Assembly: GCF_017599325.1 (NCBI RefSeq)
Contig: NZ_JAGFVM010000023.1
Coordinates: 1-64,000, forward strand
DNA length: 64,000 nucleotides
Source of the DNA: Marinilactibacillus kalidii
GTDB taxonomy: Bacteria > Bacillota > Bacilli > Lactobacillales > Carnobacteriaceae_A
Reading direction: 5' to 3'
Shown here: positions 1 through 9,158 of the stretch, piece by piece
Position numbering within the stretch: position 1 is the first letter of the stretch
Layout: the number at the start of each line of letters is the position of its first letter
Notes under the pieces: model-generated
What the model saw: only the letters and a program-made list of their open reading frames with translations
Database searches by the model: none
What the model was told of the DNA's origin: nothing
Position numbers and translations under genes: made by a program

Positions 1-16
1 GCTGGATTTTATAATG

Positions 17-1300
17 AAGTTAGCCACTTAGGCTAACCCATAAAAAAACGCCATGCGAATTTCATGTTATATTGAAGTTATACCACTAACTCTCAATAGA
101 CAGGATGAATTCACATGACGCACTCTAACAATAACACAACAGCACGTAAGGGAAAACACTTATCTTATTCAGAACGATCTCAAATCGCTATTTTAAAGAC
201 CGAGAACTACTCCAATCGCGGGATTGCAAAAGCTCTGGGACGTGTCCCACAAACGATTAATAGCGAGATTCATCGTGGAACGATTACTCAACTTAAACGT
301 CAAAAGCAAAACGATAAAGTATATGACTACTATTCGACTAACTACGATCCTAATGCCGGACAAGCAGCTTATGATAGGCTTCAATTGAACTGCGGCCGTC
401 GGCCAAAATGGGCTGATTCGGATGCATTTATTGAGTGGGCAGATGATAAACTGTTACGGGAAAAGTGGTCTCCAGATGTAGTCGTTGGGTTTGCTACGAC
501 ACACGACTTATTTGATCCGTCTATTATTCCTTGTACAACGACCCTTTATGGATGGATTGACAAAGGTATCATGAGAACCAAGAATATGGATCTACTTGAA
601 AAACTGTCGCGTAAACCAAAGGACACTTCTTATAGAAGTAGGATAAATAAGCGGATTTTAGGCCAATCCATTGAACAGAGGCCTGAAGAAGTTGATAATC
701 GACAGACCTTTGGCCATTGGGAAATCGATACCGTTGTCGGAAACAAAGCGAAAACCGATTCGGTTTTATTGACGTTAGTTGAACGCCAAACCCGTTTTGA
801 GATCATACTTAAACTCAAGGGGAAAGATAAAGAGTCCGTTGATCAGGCAATCAGTCAATTACGACATCGAGCCGGTGACACGTTCTCTAAAGTATTTAAG
901 ACCATTACCTCTGATAATGGATCTGAGTTTGCCGGCCTTCATAAGGCACTTCAAGAGACTCTTGATGTGTACTTCAGTCATCCTTATGCTTCGTGGGAGA
1001 GAGGAACGAGCGAGAACCAACATAAGTTTATTCGCCGATTTATTCCAAAAGGAAAAGCCATCGGTCAATTGAGTGAGACAGAATACTTGAGAATCCAGCA
1101 ATGGATGAATGACTATCCTCGAAAAATACTTGGCTATAAAACTCCACATGACTGTTTTGCTCGTGCTCTACGCTCTTTATTCCAAATAGCCTAAGCACGT
1201 TAGTGCTTTCCAAATGACGACTGACTTCTTCTAATAACAATAACTAATTGAACAACTGACAATTAAGCGGATATATACTTGGAAACTAGGTGGCTAACTT
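17..1300 (+). mobile_element. IS30-family insertion sequence
   Basis: The element is bounded by terminal inverted repeats: AAGTTAGCCAC at 17-27 is the exact reverse complement of 1290-1300, and the match extends to 15 bp with one mismatch (17-31 against 1286-1300). It holds a single IS30-type transposase gene. The 1.28-kb span is slightly longer than many IS30 elements but within family range. No convincing short target duplication is visible next to the ends I chose, so the outer boundary may be off by a few bases. Confidence 0.8.
115..1194 (+). CDS. IS30 family transposase
   Basis: DDE transposase of 359 aa, which cuts and joins the element ends. An N-terminal helix-turn-helix (about residues 14-60, with YSERSQIAIL and GRVPQTINSEI) should bind the inverted repeats. 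The RNase H-like catalytic core runs from about 195 to 345. The presumed DDE triad is D205 in GHWEID, D267 in SDNGSEF and E300 in ERGTSENQ, followed by the family-typical NQHKFIRRFIPKG. Length and motif order are intact, so the enzyme is probably functional. It is the only gene inside the inverted repeats at 17-31 and 1286-1300. Confidence 0.93.
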   Translation: MTHSNNNTTARKGKHLSYSERSQIAILKTENYSNRGIAKALGRVPQTINSEIHRGTITQLKRQKQNDKVYDYYSTNYDPNAGQAAYDRLQLNCGRRPKWADSDAFIEWADDKLLREKWSPDVVVGFATTHDLFDPSIIPCTTTLYGWIDKGIMRTKNMDLLEKLSRKPKDTSYRSRINKRILGQSIEQRPEEVDNRQTFGHWEIDTVVGNKAKTDSVLLTLVERQTRFEIILKLKGKDKESVDQAISQLRHRAGDTFSKVFKTITSDNGSEFAGLHKALQETLDVYFSHPYASWERGTSENQHKFIRRFIPKGKAIGQLSETEYLRIQQWMNDYPRKILGYKTPHDCFARALRSLFQIA

Positions 1301-1517
1301 AGACTTGAAATTTACGTGAAAAAGAAAACTGAAAAACGATCGCAGAAAAAATAAGGCAGAAAGAAGTAACATCAGTAAACACCAATCTTTTTGGAAAAGT
1401 TTTTATTAAATAGTGATTATGGTAAACTATATCGAGGAAATAGGATGAAGAGAAGAGCACTAGAGTGAAATTGAGAAATCTAAAAAAAGAATATGGTATG
1501 CAGATTGGGAGGATAAT
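1301..1517 (+). other. Leader between IS30 and the response regulator gene; possible coding remnant and mini-ORFs
   Basis: Directly after the IS right end, 1301-1354 is open to a stop and would encode a Lys/Arg-rich tail (RLEIYVKKKTEKRSQKK), possibly the C-terminus of a gene cut by the insertion. At 1445 an ATG with an upstream GAGG encodes only 7 codons. It is followed by an overlapping GTG at 1465 that encodes 18 residues (MKLRNLKKEYGMQIGRII) and ends across the regulator start codon. These could be translational-coupling leaders or chance. A weak extended -10 (TGGTAAACT) lies near 1419-1427. No stable terminator is seen between the IS and the regulator. Confidence 0.3.
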
Positions 1518-2222
1518 ATGAAAATTGCTGTAGTAGAAGATAATCCAAATACGCGAAAAGAAATCAAGGCATATATAGAAGAATCTTCTAGACATCTATC
1601 CTTACATGTAGACATTGATCTTTATGAAGATGGCGTTGTTTTGGTCGATAAGTTTGATGCAAAGTATGATATTATCTACCTCGATGTAGAGATGGAAATC
1701 ATGGATGGTATGACTACGGCAAAAAAAATACGAGAACGAGATTCTGAAGTTGTTATCGTGTTTATAACCAATCATGGACAAGTAGCCATTCAAGGCTATT
1801 CAGTTGATGCCGCTGATTTTCTATTAAAACCGTTAAAACCATTTACTTTTAATGAACATTTTAAAAAAATCACTAAAAAAGTAACGGTTAAATCTGAGTC
1901 TATTATCGTTAAAATAGCTGGGAATTTAAGAAAGATAAATTTAAGTGATATTCAATATATCGAAAGCCAAGGTCATTATATAAAGTTTAAAACAATCAAT
2001 GAAACATTTACAATTATAGATACTTTAAAGAATATCCAAACTAAATTGGATAATGACTTCTTTTTTAGATCGTCCAATTCAATTATTGTGAATTTGAACC
2101 ATATTGATAAAGTAGAAAAAAACACCATATTTATAGACGATGAGAAATTGGATATCAGTCGTGCCAGGAAAAAAGCATTTATCGATCGATTCACCATATT
2201 TTTAGGAGAGTCTGTCTTATGA
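1518..2222 (+). CDS. LytTR-family response regulator (AgrA/ComE type)
   Basis: Cytoplasmic DNA-binding response regulator of 234 aa. The receiver domain (about 1-120) has the acidic pocket E7/D8, phospho-acceptor D56 in IIYLDVEM, T84 in FITN and K104 in FLLKP. A LytTR DNA-binding domain follows (about 128-230), with the typical DIQYIESQGHYIKF and FFFRSSNSIIVNLNHI segments. The start is supported by GGGAGG just upstream. It overlaps the kinase gene by 4 bp (ATGA), so the pair is translationally coupled. LytTR proteins of this class bind 9-10 bp direct repeats about 21 bp apart; such a repeat occurs at 3679-3715, upstream of the next operon. No peptide pheromone gene is evident beside it. Confidence 0.9.
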   Translation: MKIAVVEDNPNTRKEIKAYIEESSRHLSLHVDIDLYEDGVVLVDKFDAKYDIIYLDVEMEIMDGMTTAKKIRERDSEVVIVFITNHGQVAIQGYSVDAADFLLKPLKPFTFNEHFKKITKKVTVKSESIIVKIAGNLRKINLSDIQYIESQGHYIKFKTINETFTIIDTLKNIQTKLDNDFFFRSSNSIIVNLNHIDKVEKNTIFIDDEKLDISRARKKAFIDRFTIFLGESVL

Positions 2223-3541
2223 TGAATGAACAAGTATTACCAGATATTCCACGTTTTTATACGGCGATTGCCGAAGTAGCTTCGTGCGTCATTTTTATAT
2301 GGCCATTTATCACTAAAAGACAAGCATCATGGTTCAGAATACTTTTAATGATTTTAGCTTTTGGATCAGGTCAAATACTCTTACAAGCTTTAGCAGGTAA
2401 ACTTCCAATCATACTGTGGATACCAGGAATGTTAGTGAATATCGTATGGATGGTCTTAACGATTGTAACGCTAAGTAAAGTAAATTATAAGATTGGGTTA
2501 TATCTATTTTCCAAGGCTTTCATACTATCGGAATTTATGGCATCTATATTCTGGCTCCTGTACTGCATTACATTATATCCTGCAGGGATAGATTCTAGTT
2601 TTGTTGTATTTATATTCGGTGCGTGTATTTATTCAATCGTATTATTTCAAGTATTTAAAATAGAAAAGAATACGCAAGATCATAAATTTCTACAATATAT
2701 TGATAGTAAAGAAGTAATCATCATTAACTTTTTAGTGATCACAATATTTGGCACGAGTAACTCAGGCTTCTTGCTTTCAAATACTAATTATAATTTTGGT
2801 AACACACTCGCTGTATTCGTTATACGTTCGATAGTAGACATTAGCGGACTCTGTATCATTTATTTATATAACTATGTAAAAATAGATAATTTGAATAAAC
2901 AAGAACTCAATCTTATCAACAATTTATTTAATAATCAGTACTTACAATATAAAACGTATGCTGAAAACACTCAATATATCAACCGAAAGGCGCATGATTT
3001 AAAGCATCAAATCGATGTCATTTTGTCTGAACAAAATATTCGTAAACGAGAAACGTATCTTGCTAGAATCAAACGTTCGATTGAAGAACTTGGTCTGAAA
3101 ATAGAAACAGGGAATGCTGTGCTGGATACAATGTTGACGCAAAAAAACATTCATTGTAAAGAAAATCAAATCAATTTGACTTGCATTGCGAATGGTAAAC
3201 TCATTAATCAATTTGAAGTAATGGATATCTGTAGTTTGGTAGGAAATGCTTTAGACAATGCGATTGAGCATGTTGAAAAAATTGAAGATGAAGAAAAAAG
3301 GCTCATTACATTCAAATTAGCTAAAAAAGGAAAAATGGGTGTAATGAATGTGAGTAATTATTGTTTAGAAGATATCTTTTTAGATGGTACCCTGCCAGAA
3401 ACATCAAAAGTCGATAAAGATAATCATGGTTTTGGGCTCAAAAGTATTCAATACATCGTGGAGAAGTATGATGGGAATATGCACATCGATTTTTCGGATA
3501 ACTGGTTCAATTTGCGTATTATTTTTCCTTTAGAAGGATAG
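2219..3541 (+). CDS. GHKL sensor histidine kinase (AgrC/ComD type)
   Basis: Membrane sensor kinase of 440 aa. About six hydrophobic segments occupy residues 15-220, as in peptide-sensing AgrC-like kinases. A cytoplasmic helix carries the likely phospho-acceptor H259 in KAHDLKHQ. The GHKL ATPase domain (about 330-440) shows the N box GNALDNAIEH (N343, N347) and the G box HGFGLKSI, and the protein ends in the usual LRIIFPLEG strand. The gene begins inside the stop of the response regulator gene and ends 60 bp before a strong terminator, so the two form a closed two-gene operon. The signal is unknown; the neighbouring surface-glycan genes are its best candidate targets. Confidence 0.88.
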   Translation: MMNEQVLPDIPRFYTAIAEVASCVIFIWPFITKRQASWFRILLMILAFGSGQILLQALAGKLPIILWIPGMLVNIVWMVLTIVTLSKVNYKIGLYLFSKAFILSEFMASIFWLLYCITLYPAGIDSSFVVFIFGACIYSIVLFQVFKIEKNTQDHKFLQYIDSKEVIIINFLVITIFGTSNSGFLLSNTNYNFGNTLAVFVIRSIVDISGLCIIYLYNYVKIDNLNKQELNLINNLFNNQYLQYKTYAENTQYINRKAHDLKHQIDVILSEQNIRKRETYLARIKRSIEELGLKIETGNAVLDTMLTQKNIHCKENQINLTCIANGKLINQFEVMDICSLVGNALDNAIEHVEKIEDEEKRLITFKLAKKGKMGVMNVSNYCLEDIFLDGTLPETSKVDKDNHGFGLKSIQYIVEKYDGNMHIDFSDNWFNLRIIFPLEG

Positions 3542-3603
3542 AATCATGACTATTTTTTTAGAAGCTAATTGACTTAAAGTGAATTTGAATTGCAGAAGAG
3601 GGG

Positions 3604-3644
3604 AAAGAACAAGCCTGAGAATTCATACAGGCTTGTTCTTTTTT
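3604..3644 (+). terminator. Rho-independent terminator after the two-component genes
   Basis: A perfect 14-bp stem, AAAGAACAAGCCTG at 3604-3617 paired with 3628-3641, closes a 10-nt loop and runs into a T tract. It ends the two-component operon before the GH3 promoter region. Confidence 0.9.
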
Positions 3645-3678
3645 GACTTGTAAACCATCACTGCTAAAATCAAGCTTA

Positions 3679-3715
3679 CCAAAAATGTAATAGAAGGTTC
3701 CGAATATGTAATAGA
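3679..3715 (+). promoter_or_regulatory. Direct repeat, likely LytTR response regulator binding site
   Basis: Two 16-bp copies, CCAAAAATGTAATAGA at 3679-3694 and CCGAATATGTAATAGA at 3700-3715, differ at only two positions, and their starts are exactly 21 bp apart. LytTR regulators such as AgrA and ComE bind two direct repeats spaced by two helical turns, usually just upstream of a weak -35 region. A poor -10-like GTTAAT (3739-3744) lies at a suitable distance downstream, which fits an activator-dependent promoter for the GH3 gene at 3786. Binding by the neighbouring regulator is inferred. Confidence 0.65.
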
Positions 3716-3785
3716 TATAGAGTAGTCGGATAGAACGTGTTAATTTGATTAGTGAAAGGGCTTTTAAAAAATAGGAGGGTTCAGA

Positions 3786-6653
3786 TTGAAAAATAAAAAA
3801 ATACCCGCAATACTTTTATATATTTTAAATATTGCACTAATTATTGCTTTGATTGTAGGCTACTATTATGCAAATAAGTATTCGCAAATTATTACGACAT
3901 CATTGGGACACGAGACAACTAAAATAACGAGTTCGGATGAAAATGAAAGCGCTGAATACTATGAAAGTGATTATGAAAGTGAAGAAGCACAAGTCGAACA
4001 TAGCGAAGAAGTCGTTAAAGAGGTAGCTTCTGAAGGAATTGTTCTAGTAAAAAATGAGAATGAGGCATTACCTTTAGATGCTAGTTCAAACATCTCTATA
4101 TTCGGTCAAAACTCCGTTGATTTTGTTTATGGTGGAGAAGGCGCGAGTTCGGTAGATAAATCCAAAGCCGTATCTTTCATGGATGCGCTAGATACATCTG
4201 GATTTGAAACGAATCCTACATTAACTGAATTTTACACTGATGGTCCAGGATCTTCTTTTAGAAAATCTAAACCTGATTTATATGGTGAAGGAGAATTTGC
4301 CGTAAATGAGGTACCTGCGAGTGAGTATACGGACGAAGTGATCGACTCATTTGAAGATTACAATGACGCAGCAGTCGTCGTAATCGGAAGATCTGGAGGA
4401 GAAAGCGCAGATATCTCTACTGAAGTATTGGATTCTGGATCACGTTATCTAGAACTAGATCAAGATGAGATTGATATGATCAATTTAGCTGATGAAAATT
4501 TTGATTCTGTTATCGTGGTATTAAATACCGTTAACCCAATGGAATTAGAGGCTTTAGAGTCTGATGCTGTAGATGCAGTGGTTTGGACAGGCGCAGTTGG
4601 ACAAACAGGAACATTGGCGATCGCAGATGTACTGAATGGAACAACAAATCCTTCAGGAAGATTTACAGATACGTATGCTTATGATGTAATGAGCGCGCCA
4701 GCAATGGTAAACTACGGAAACTTTTCTATTGAAAATACCTCTGTAGAAGGTGCAAATGGCTACATGGTTTACAGTGAAGGCATTTATATCGGTTATCGTT
4801 ATTATGAGACAAGATACGCTGATTTTGTCAGAGGTGTTGAAAATGTGGGAGAGTTTGATTACTCAGAAGCAGTCCAATATCCATTTGGCTATGGTACGTC
4901 TTACTCAGCATTTTCTTATAGTGATTATACAATGTCCGAAGAAGATGATGAATATGTATTCGAAATTGAAGTAACAAATGATGGAGATACAGAAGGTAAA
5001 GACGTTGTTCAATTATACATGCAATCACCTTATACAGATTATGATAAAGAAAATCTAATTGAAAAACCTGTCGTTGAACTAGTGGGCTATGCTAAAACAG
5101 AACTATTGAGTCCACAAGAAACAGCAACGGTTACTATAAATGTCAGCAAAGAAAGTATGAAAGTCTATGATGCTAATGGATTTGAAACGTATATCGTAGA
5201 TGCTGGCGATTATCAGTTTGCAGTGGGCGAAAATGCACACGACGCAGTGAATAATATCTTAGCTTCAGAAGGTTACACTGAAGAAGACGGAATGACTGAA
5301 GCTGGAAATGAAGATATGGTTCAAACGATTACGATAGATGAAATGGACTCTGAAACGTATGCAAGTTCAGTTGCTACATCTAACCCTATTACTAATCAAT
5401 TTGAAGCTGTTGATATGCAAAAATATGATGAGTCACTGACTTACCTAAGCAGAAATGATTGGGAAGGGACATGGCCAGAGGTCTACGCTGGTGGAGAACT
5501 TGAAGCATCAGATGCTTTCTTAGAAGATCTAAAAGTTGATCGTACACCTCAAGAAGAAGTAACGGAAATGCCGACATTAGGAACGATTGATGAGGAATTA
5601 GGCAAAGTATCCGCTATACATCTTAAAGATTTAGAATTCAATGATCCACTATGGGACTCTTTGTTAGATCAATTAACTGTTGAAGAAATGTTAGAGTTAG
5701 TAAGAATGGGTGGATATGCAACCGTTCCGATTTCTTCAATCAACTTACCGGGAACCGTTATTCGTGATGGTACAGCGGGGATTTCTGGTGAGCTAGCCGG
5801 AGGAGAAATCGAAGCGACTGCATTCCCTGTACAAGTAGTCGTCGGTTCAACTTGGAATGATACGCTTGTAGAAGAAATGGGTAGAGCCGTTGGAGAGGAT
5901 TCTCTTAAAAATAATGTTGCTGGATGGTACGCACCAGGTATGAATCTTCACAGAGTACCTTTTGGAGGACGAAATTTTGAATACTTCTCAGAAGATAGTC
6001 TTTTATCAGGGAAAATGAGCTCTTCAATTATCAGAGGCGCTAAAGAAAAAGGTGCATTCACACATGCGAAACATTTTGTTTTGAATGACACAGATACAAA
6101 CAGAATAAATGGTAGTATGTTTGCAAATGAACAATCACTACGCGACTTATATTTTGCACCATTTGAGATTTCTGTCCGTGAAGGAAACGCTAATGGATTC
6201 ATGGCTAGTATGAACCGTATTGGTACTACATGGTCTGGGGCAAATTATAGCTTAATGACAGAAACATTGAGAAATGAATGGGGATTTGAAGGTCTTGTTG
6301 CAACAGATCAAGCATCATTTATCAACTTTGCGTATCAAGATATCGTAGCTGGACTAGATGCAGGAACGAATCTATGGTTAAATACAGATTCTGAACTTTG
6401 GCATATAGATGACGAAGATTTGACAGCAAATGTTGTAAACAATCTTAGAGCTTCAACACATTCTATCTTGTATACGATTGTTAACAGTAATGCAATGAAC
6501 GGGATTGCGCAAGATGACGAAGTTGTTAAAATCACACCACTTTGGAGATATTGGTTGTGGGCTGCAACAGCAGTAGTAGCCATCTTCATCCTTTGGACCA
6601 CTTACTGGGCAACGAAACGAATCAAGTCTAGTAATCAAAAAGATAGCGAATAA
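3786..6653 (+). CDS. Membrane-anchored GH3 glycosidase with circularly permuted domains
   Basis: Exo-acting glycoside hydrolase of 955 aa starting at a TTG 7 nt after AGGAGG. Its domain order is reversed relative to ordinary GH3 enzymes. A transmembrane helix (about 9-28) and acidic linker come first. Next are the GH3 C-terminal-type domain (about 75-375; likely acid/base E206 in GRSGGESAD; GYRYYE, YPFGYGTSYSAF) and a fibronectin III-like domain (about 385-485). The TIM-barrel GH3 N domain (about 620-900) has GGRNFEYFSEDSLLSG, AKHFVLND and nucleophile D841 in LVATDQASF. A second transmembrane helix (about 922-941) and a basic tail end the protein. Reversed order is known from some ruminal beta-glucosidases. 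Both termini should be cytoplasmic with the enzyme outside. Substrate unknown. Confidence 0.88.
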   Translation: MKNKKIPAILLYILNIALIIALIVGYYYANKYSQIITTSLGHETTKITSSDENESAEYYESDYESEEAQVEHSEEVVKEVASEGIVLVKNENEALPLDASSNISIFGQNSVDFVYGGEGASSVDKSKAVSFMDALDTSGFETNPTLTEFYTDGPGSSFRKSKPDLYGEGEFAVNEVPASEYTDEVIDSFEDYNDAAVVVIGRSGGESADISTEVLDSGSRYLELDQDEIDMINLADENFDSVIVVLNTVNPMELEALESDAVDAVVWTGAVGQTGTLAIADVLNGTTNPSGRFTDTYAYDVMSAPAMVNYGNFSIENTSVEGANGYMVYSEGIYIGYRYYETRYADFVRGVENVGEFDYSEAVQYPFGYGTSYSAFSYSDYTMSEEDDEYVFEIEVTNDGDTEGKDVVQLYMQSPYTDYDKENLIEKPVVELVGYAKTELLSPQETATVTINVSKESMKVYDANGFETYIVDAGDYQFAVGENAHDAVNNILASEGYTEEDGMTEAGNEDMVQTITIDEMDSETYASSVATSNPITNQFEAVDMQKYDESLTYLSRNDWEGTWPEVYAGGELEASDAFLEDLKVDRTPQEEVTEMPTLGTIDEELGKVSAIHLKDLEFNDPLWDSLLDQLTVEEMLELVRMGGYATVPISSINLPGTVIRDGTAGISGELAGGEIEATAFPVQVVVGSTWNDTLVEEMGRAVGEDSLKNNVAGWYAPGMNLHRVPFGGRNFEYFSEDSLLSGKMSSSIIRGAKEKGAFTHAKHFVLNDTDTNRINGSMFANEQSLRDLYFAPFEISVREGNANGFMASMNRIGTTWSGANYSLMTETLRNEWGFEGLVATDQASFINFAYQDIVAGLDAGTNLWLNTDSELWHIDDEDLTANVVNNLRASTHSILYTIVNSNAMNGIAQDDEVVKITPLWRYWLWAATAVVAIFILWTTYWATKRIKSSNQKDSE

Positions 6654-6659
6654 GAAAAC

Positions 6660-6695
6660 AATAAAAATGACGGTCATTGACTGTCATTTTTATTA
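6660..6695 (+). terminator. Hairpin terminator between the two GH3 genes
   Basis: AATAAAAATGAC pairs with GTCATTTTTATT around a short centre with one mismatch, ending in a T-rich stretch. It could terminate, or partly attenuate, transcription passing from the first GH3 gene into the second. Confidence 0.7.
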
Positions 6696-6743
6696 TTAAC
6701 TAGAGAGAAATGGTACAGAGCATGATTTAAAAGGAGTACAAAA

Positions 6744-9158
6744 ATGAAGAATCAAGCATTAATCAATGAAATGACACTAATGGAAAAATGTTCTTTACTA
6801 TCCGGAAAAAGTGTCTGGGAGACGTATGATATTCCGCGTTTAGCTATTCCTTCGCTATCTTTATCGGATGGTCCTCATGGAATAAGGAAGCAAATGGGGA
6901 GTGCTGACCACTTAGGATTAAATGCAAGTATACCAGCGACCTGTTTCCCTACCGCTGCCACCATTGCAAATAGTTGGGATACAAACTTAGCAAGAGAAGT
7001 CGGCTCAGCAATTGGGGAAGAAGCTAAACAATTAGGTGTGCAAGTTGTATTAGGTCCAGGGATGAATATCAAAAGAAATCCATTAGGGGGAAGAAATTTT
7101 GAATACTTCAGTGAAGATCCCTATCTTACTGGTGAACTAGCTGCTTCTTATGTAAATGGGATACAAAATAATGATGTCAGTGCTTGTGCTAAGCATTACG
7201 CTGTAAATAGTCAAGAACTTAGAAGGATGAGTAATGACTCGGTTGTTGATGAGCGAGCGCTAAGAGAAATCTACCTTTCAGCTTTTAAGAAGACGATTGA
7301 AAAAGGAAACCCTGACTTTCTGATGACTTCTTACAATAAAGTGAATGGCGAATACGCAAATGAACATCAAACCCTCTTACAAGATATTTTGTATGGAGAA
7401 TGGCATTACGAGAATGCTGTTGTGACCGATTGGGGCGGAAGTAATGACCATGTACTCGGCGTGAAAATGGGAAGCCATTTGGAAATGCCTGGAACAGGTA
7501 TCTTTGGACCGTTAGAATTAAAAGAAGCGGTAGAATCAGGTGAACTAACAGAAGAAGTACTCAATCAACGAGTAGATGAACTATTGAGCATCATCTTGAA
7601 AGTCGGGAAAAACCAGTCAGATCAAACAGCGCTTAAAGCCGAAACGATCAAGGCGCACGAAGCATTAGCTTACAAAGCGGCTGTTGAAAGTGCTGTTTTG
7701 TTGAAAAATGATGATGATGTATTACCCTTAGATATGAAAAAAAATATCGCAATCGTGGGAGAATTTGCTAGTGAACCTCGCTATCAAGGTGCAGGGTCTT
7801 CGTTAGTAAATCCAACCAGTATCACGTCAGTAATGGCTGCTTTAAATAGCGATCATCATTACTTCAAAGGGTATACGAGAGACGGGCAATCAAACCAAGC
7901 TTTGGTTGATGAGGCTATTGAAGGTGTTAAAGGGGCAGATGCAGTTGTCGTATTTGCTGGCTTGCCAGAAATTTATGAATCTGAAGGGATAGACCGAACA
8001 GATATAAAATTACCGGATAATCAAGTTAGCTTAATAGAATCATTGGCGAAAGCAAATAAAAATATCGTAGTCGTTTTATTTGGTGGAGCTGTGATAGAAA
8101 TGCCTTGGATTCATCAGGTGAAAAGTGTATTGCATACGTATCTTCCGGGGCAATCTCATGGGAAAGCGATTATTGATTTACTAGCCGGAAACGTCTCGCC
8201 ATCAGGTAAGTTAAGCGAAACCTATCCGCTGACGTTAGAAGATGTACCTTCTTTTGAATACTTTCCAGGAGAGCAACGGACAAGCGAATACAGAGAAAGC
8301 TTATTTGTGGGCTACAGATACTATGAAACGGCAGATGTTCAAGTACAGTTTCCTTTTGGATATGGATTGTCTTATACGACATTCCGCTATCATAATTTAA
8401 AGGTATCAGAAAATAAAGTAACGTTTGATCTTACAAATACAGGTAAGATAAAAGGTGCAGAGATTGCTCAAGTATATGCTGAGAAAGTAGAATCAGCCAT
8501 TTTTAGAAGTTCGAAAGAATTGATTGGCTTTAAAAAAGTCATACTTGAGCCAAGGGAAACTAAACAAGTAGCCATTTCATTGAGTGATGATGGTTTCCAA
8601 TTTTATAATAGTAAGACCCATCAATGGGAAATTGAAGAGGGTGAATACACGATTATCGTTGGCGAAAATTGTCAGGATATTCAGTTAAGAGAGCGCATTT
8701 TCAAAAAGGGCCTCAATGCCTCAGACGTATACAGCCAGGAAATAATGGCACAGTATAAAAAAGCAGATGTAAAGCAAGTTTCGGATGCGGTATTCGAGGA
8801 ACTGCTAGGAAGAAAAATTCCACAAGCAACATGGGATGAAGATGAATTACTGACACGAAATGATACCCTTTCTCAGATGTATTATGCGAAAGGTTGGACT
8901 GCTAGGCGAGCATACAGTATCTTGACATTTTTCTTGAATAGAAGCATCGCTAAACAAAAGCCAAATTTAAATTTGTATTTCAACTACTATATGCCTTTTC
9001 GAGCAATGGGAAAAATGACTGGTGGAGCCATCACACAACCAATGGTCACAGAAATCGTAAGAATGGTCAATGGACATTTTTGGTCAGGAATGACTAAATT
9101 GACACGTATCTTTTTACGAAATAGAAAGATTGAAAAAGAGGTGCGAAGCAATGACTAG
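6744..9158 (+). CDS. GH3 beta-glucosidase-like glycosidase with C-terminal extension
   Basis: GH3 enzyme of 804 aa in canonical order. The TIM barrel (about 10-290) has the LSDGPHGIR substrate motif, GGRNFEYFSEDPYLTG and nucleophile D229 in AVVTDWGG. The alpha/beta sandwich (about 310-545) has acid/base candidate E414 in ESEGIDR, followed by GYRYYE and FPFGYGLSYTTF. A fibronectin III-like domain covers about 550-650. There is no signal peptide, so it is predicted to be cytoplasmic. An extra 145 residues follow, including a hydrophobic/aromatic stretch (about 722-775) and a basic end, that I cannot assign. It overlaps the GtrA-like gene by 8 bp. Hydrolysis of a beta-linked sugar is likely; the exact substrate is not readable. 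Confidence 0.88.
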   Translation: MKNQALINEMTLMEKCSLLSGKSVWETYDIPRLAIPSLSLSDGPHGIRKQMGSADHLGLNASIPATCFPTAATIANSWDTNLAREVGSAIGEEAKQLGVQVVLGPGMNIKRNPLGGRNFEYFSEDPYLTGELAASYVNGIQNNDVSACAKHYAVNSQELRRMSNDSVVDERALREIYLSAFKKTIEKGNPDFLMTSYNKVNGEYANEHQTLLQDILYGEWHYENAVVTDWGGSNDHVLGVKMGSHLEMPGTGIFGPLELKEAVESGELTEEVLNQRVDELLSIILKVGKNQSDQTALKAETIKAHEALAYKAAVESAVLLKNDDDVLPLDMKKNIAIVGEFASEPRYQGAGSSLVNPTSITSVMAALNSDHHYFKGYTRDGQSNQALVDEAIEGVKGADAVVVFAGLPEIYESEGIDRTDIKLPDNQVSLIESLAKANKNIVVVLFGGAVIEMPWIHQVKSVLHTYLPGQSHGKAIIDLLAGNVSPSGKLSETYPLTLEDVPSFEYFPGEQRTSEYRESLFVGYRYYETADVQVQFPFGYGLSYTTFRYHNLKVSENKVTFDLTNTGKIKGAEIAQVYAEKVESAIFRSSKELIGFKKVILEPRETKQVAISLSDDGFQFYNSKTHQWEIEEGEYTIIVGENCQDIQLRERIFKKGLNASDVYSQEIMAQYKKADVKQVSDAVFEELLGRKIPQATWDEDELLTRNDTLSQMYYAKGWTARRAYSILTFFLNRSIAKQKPNLNLYFNYYMPFRAMGKMTGGAITQPMVTEIVRMVNGHFWSGMTKLTRIFLRNRKIEKEVRSND

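Noticed and set aside
779-1149. Alternative frames inside the IS30 transposase
   Set aside because: They overlap the intact DDE core in other frames and have no start signals.
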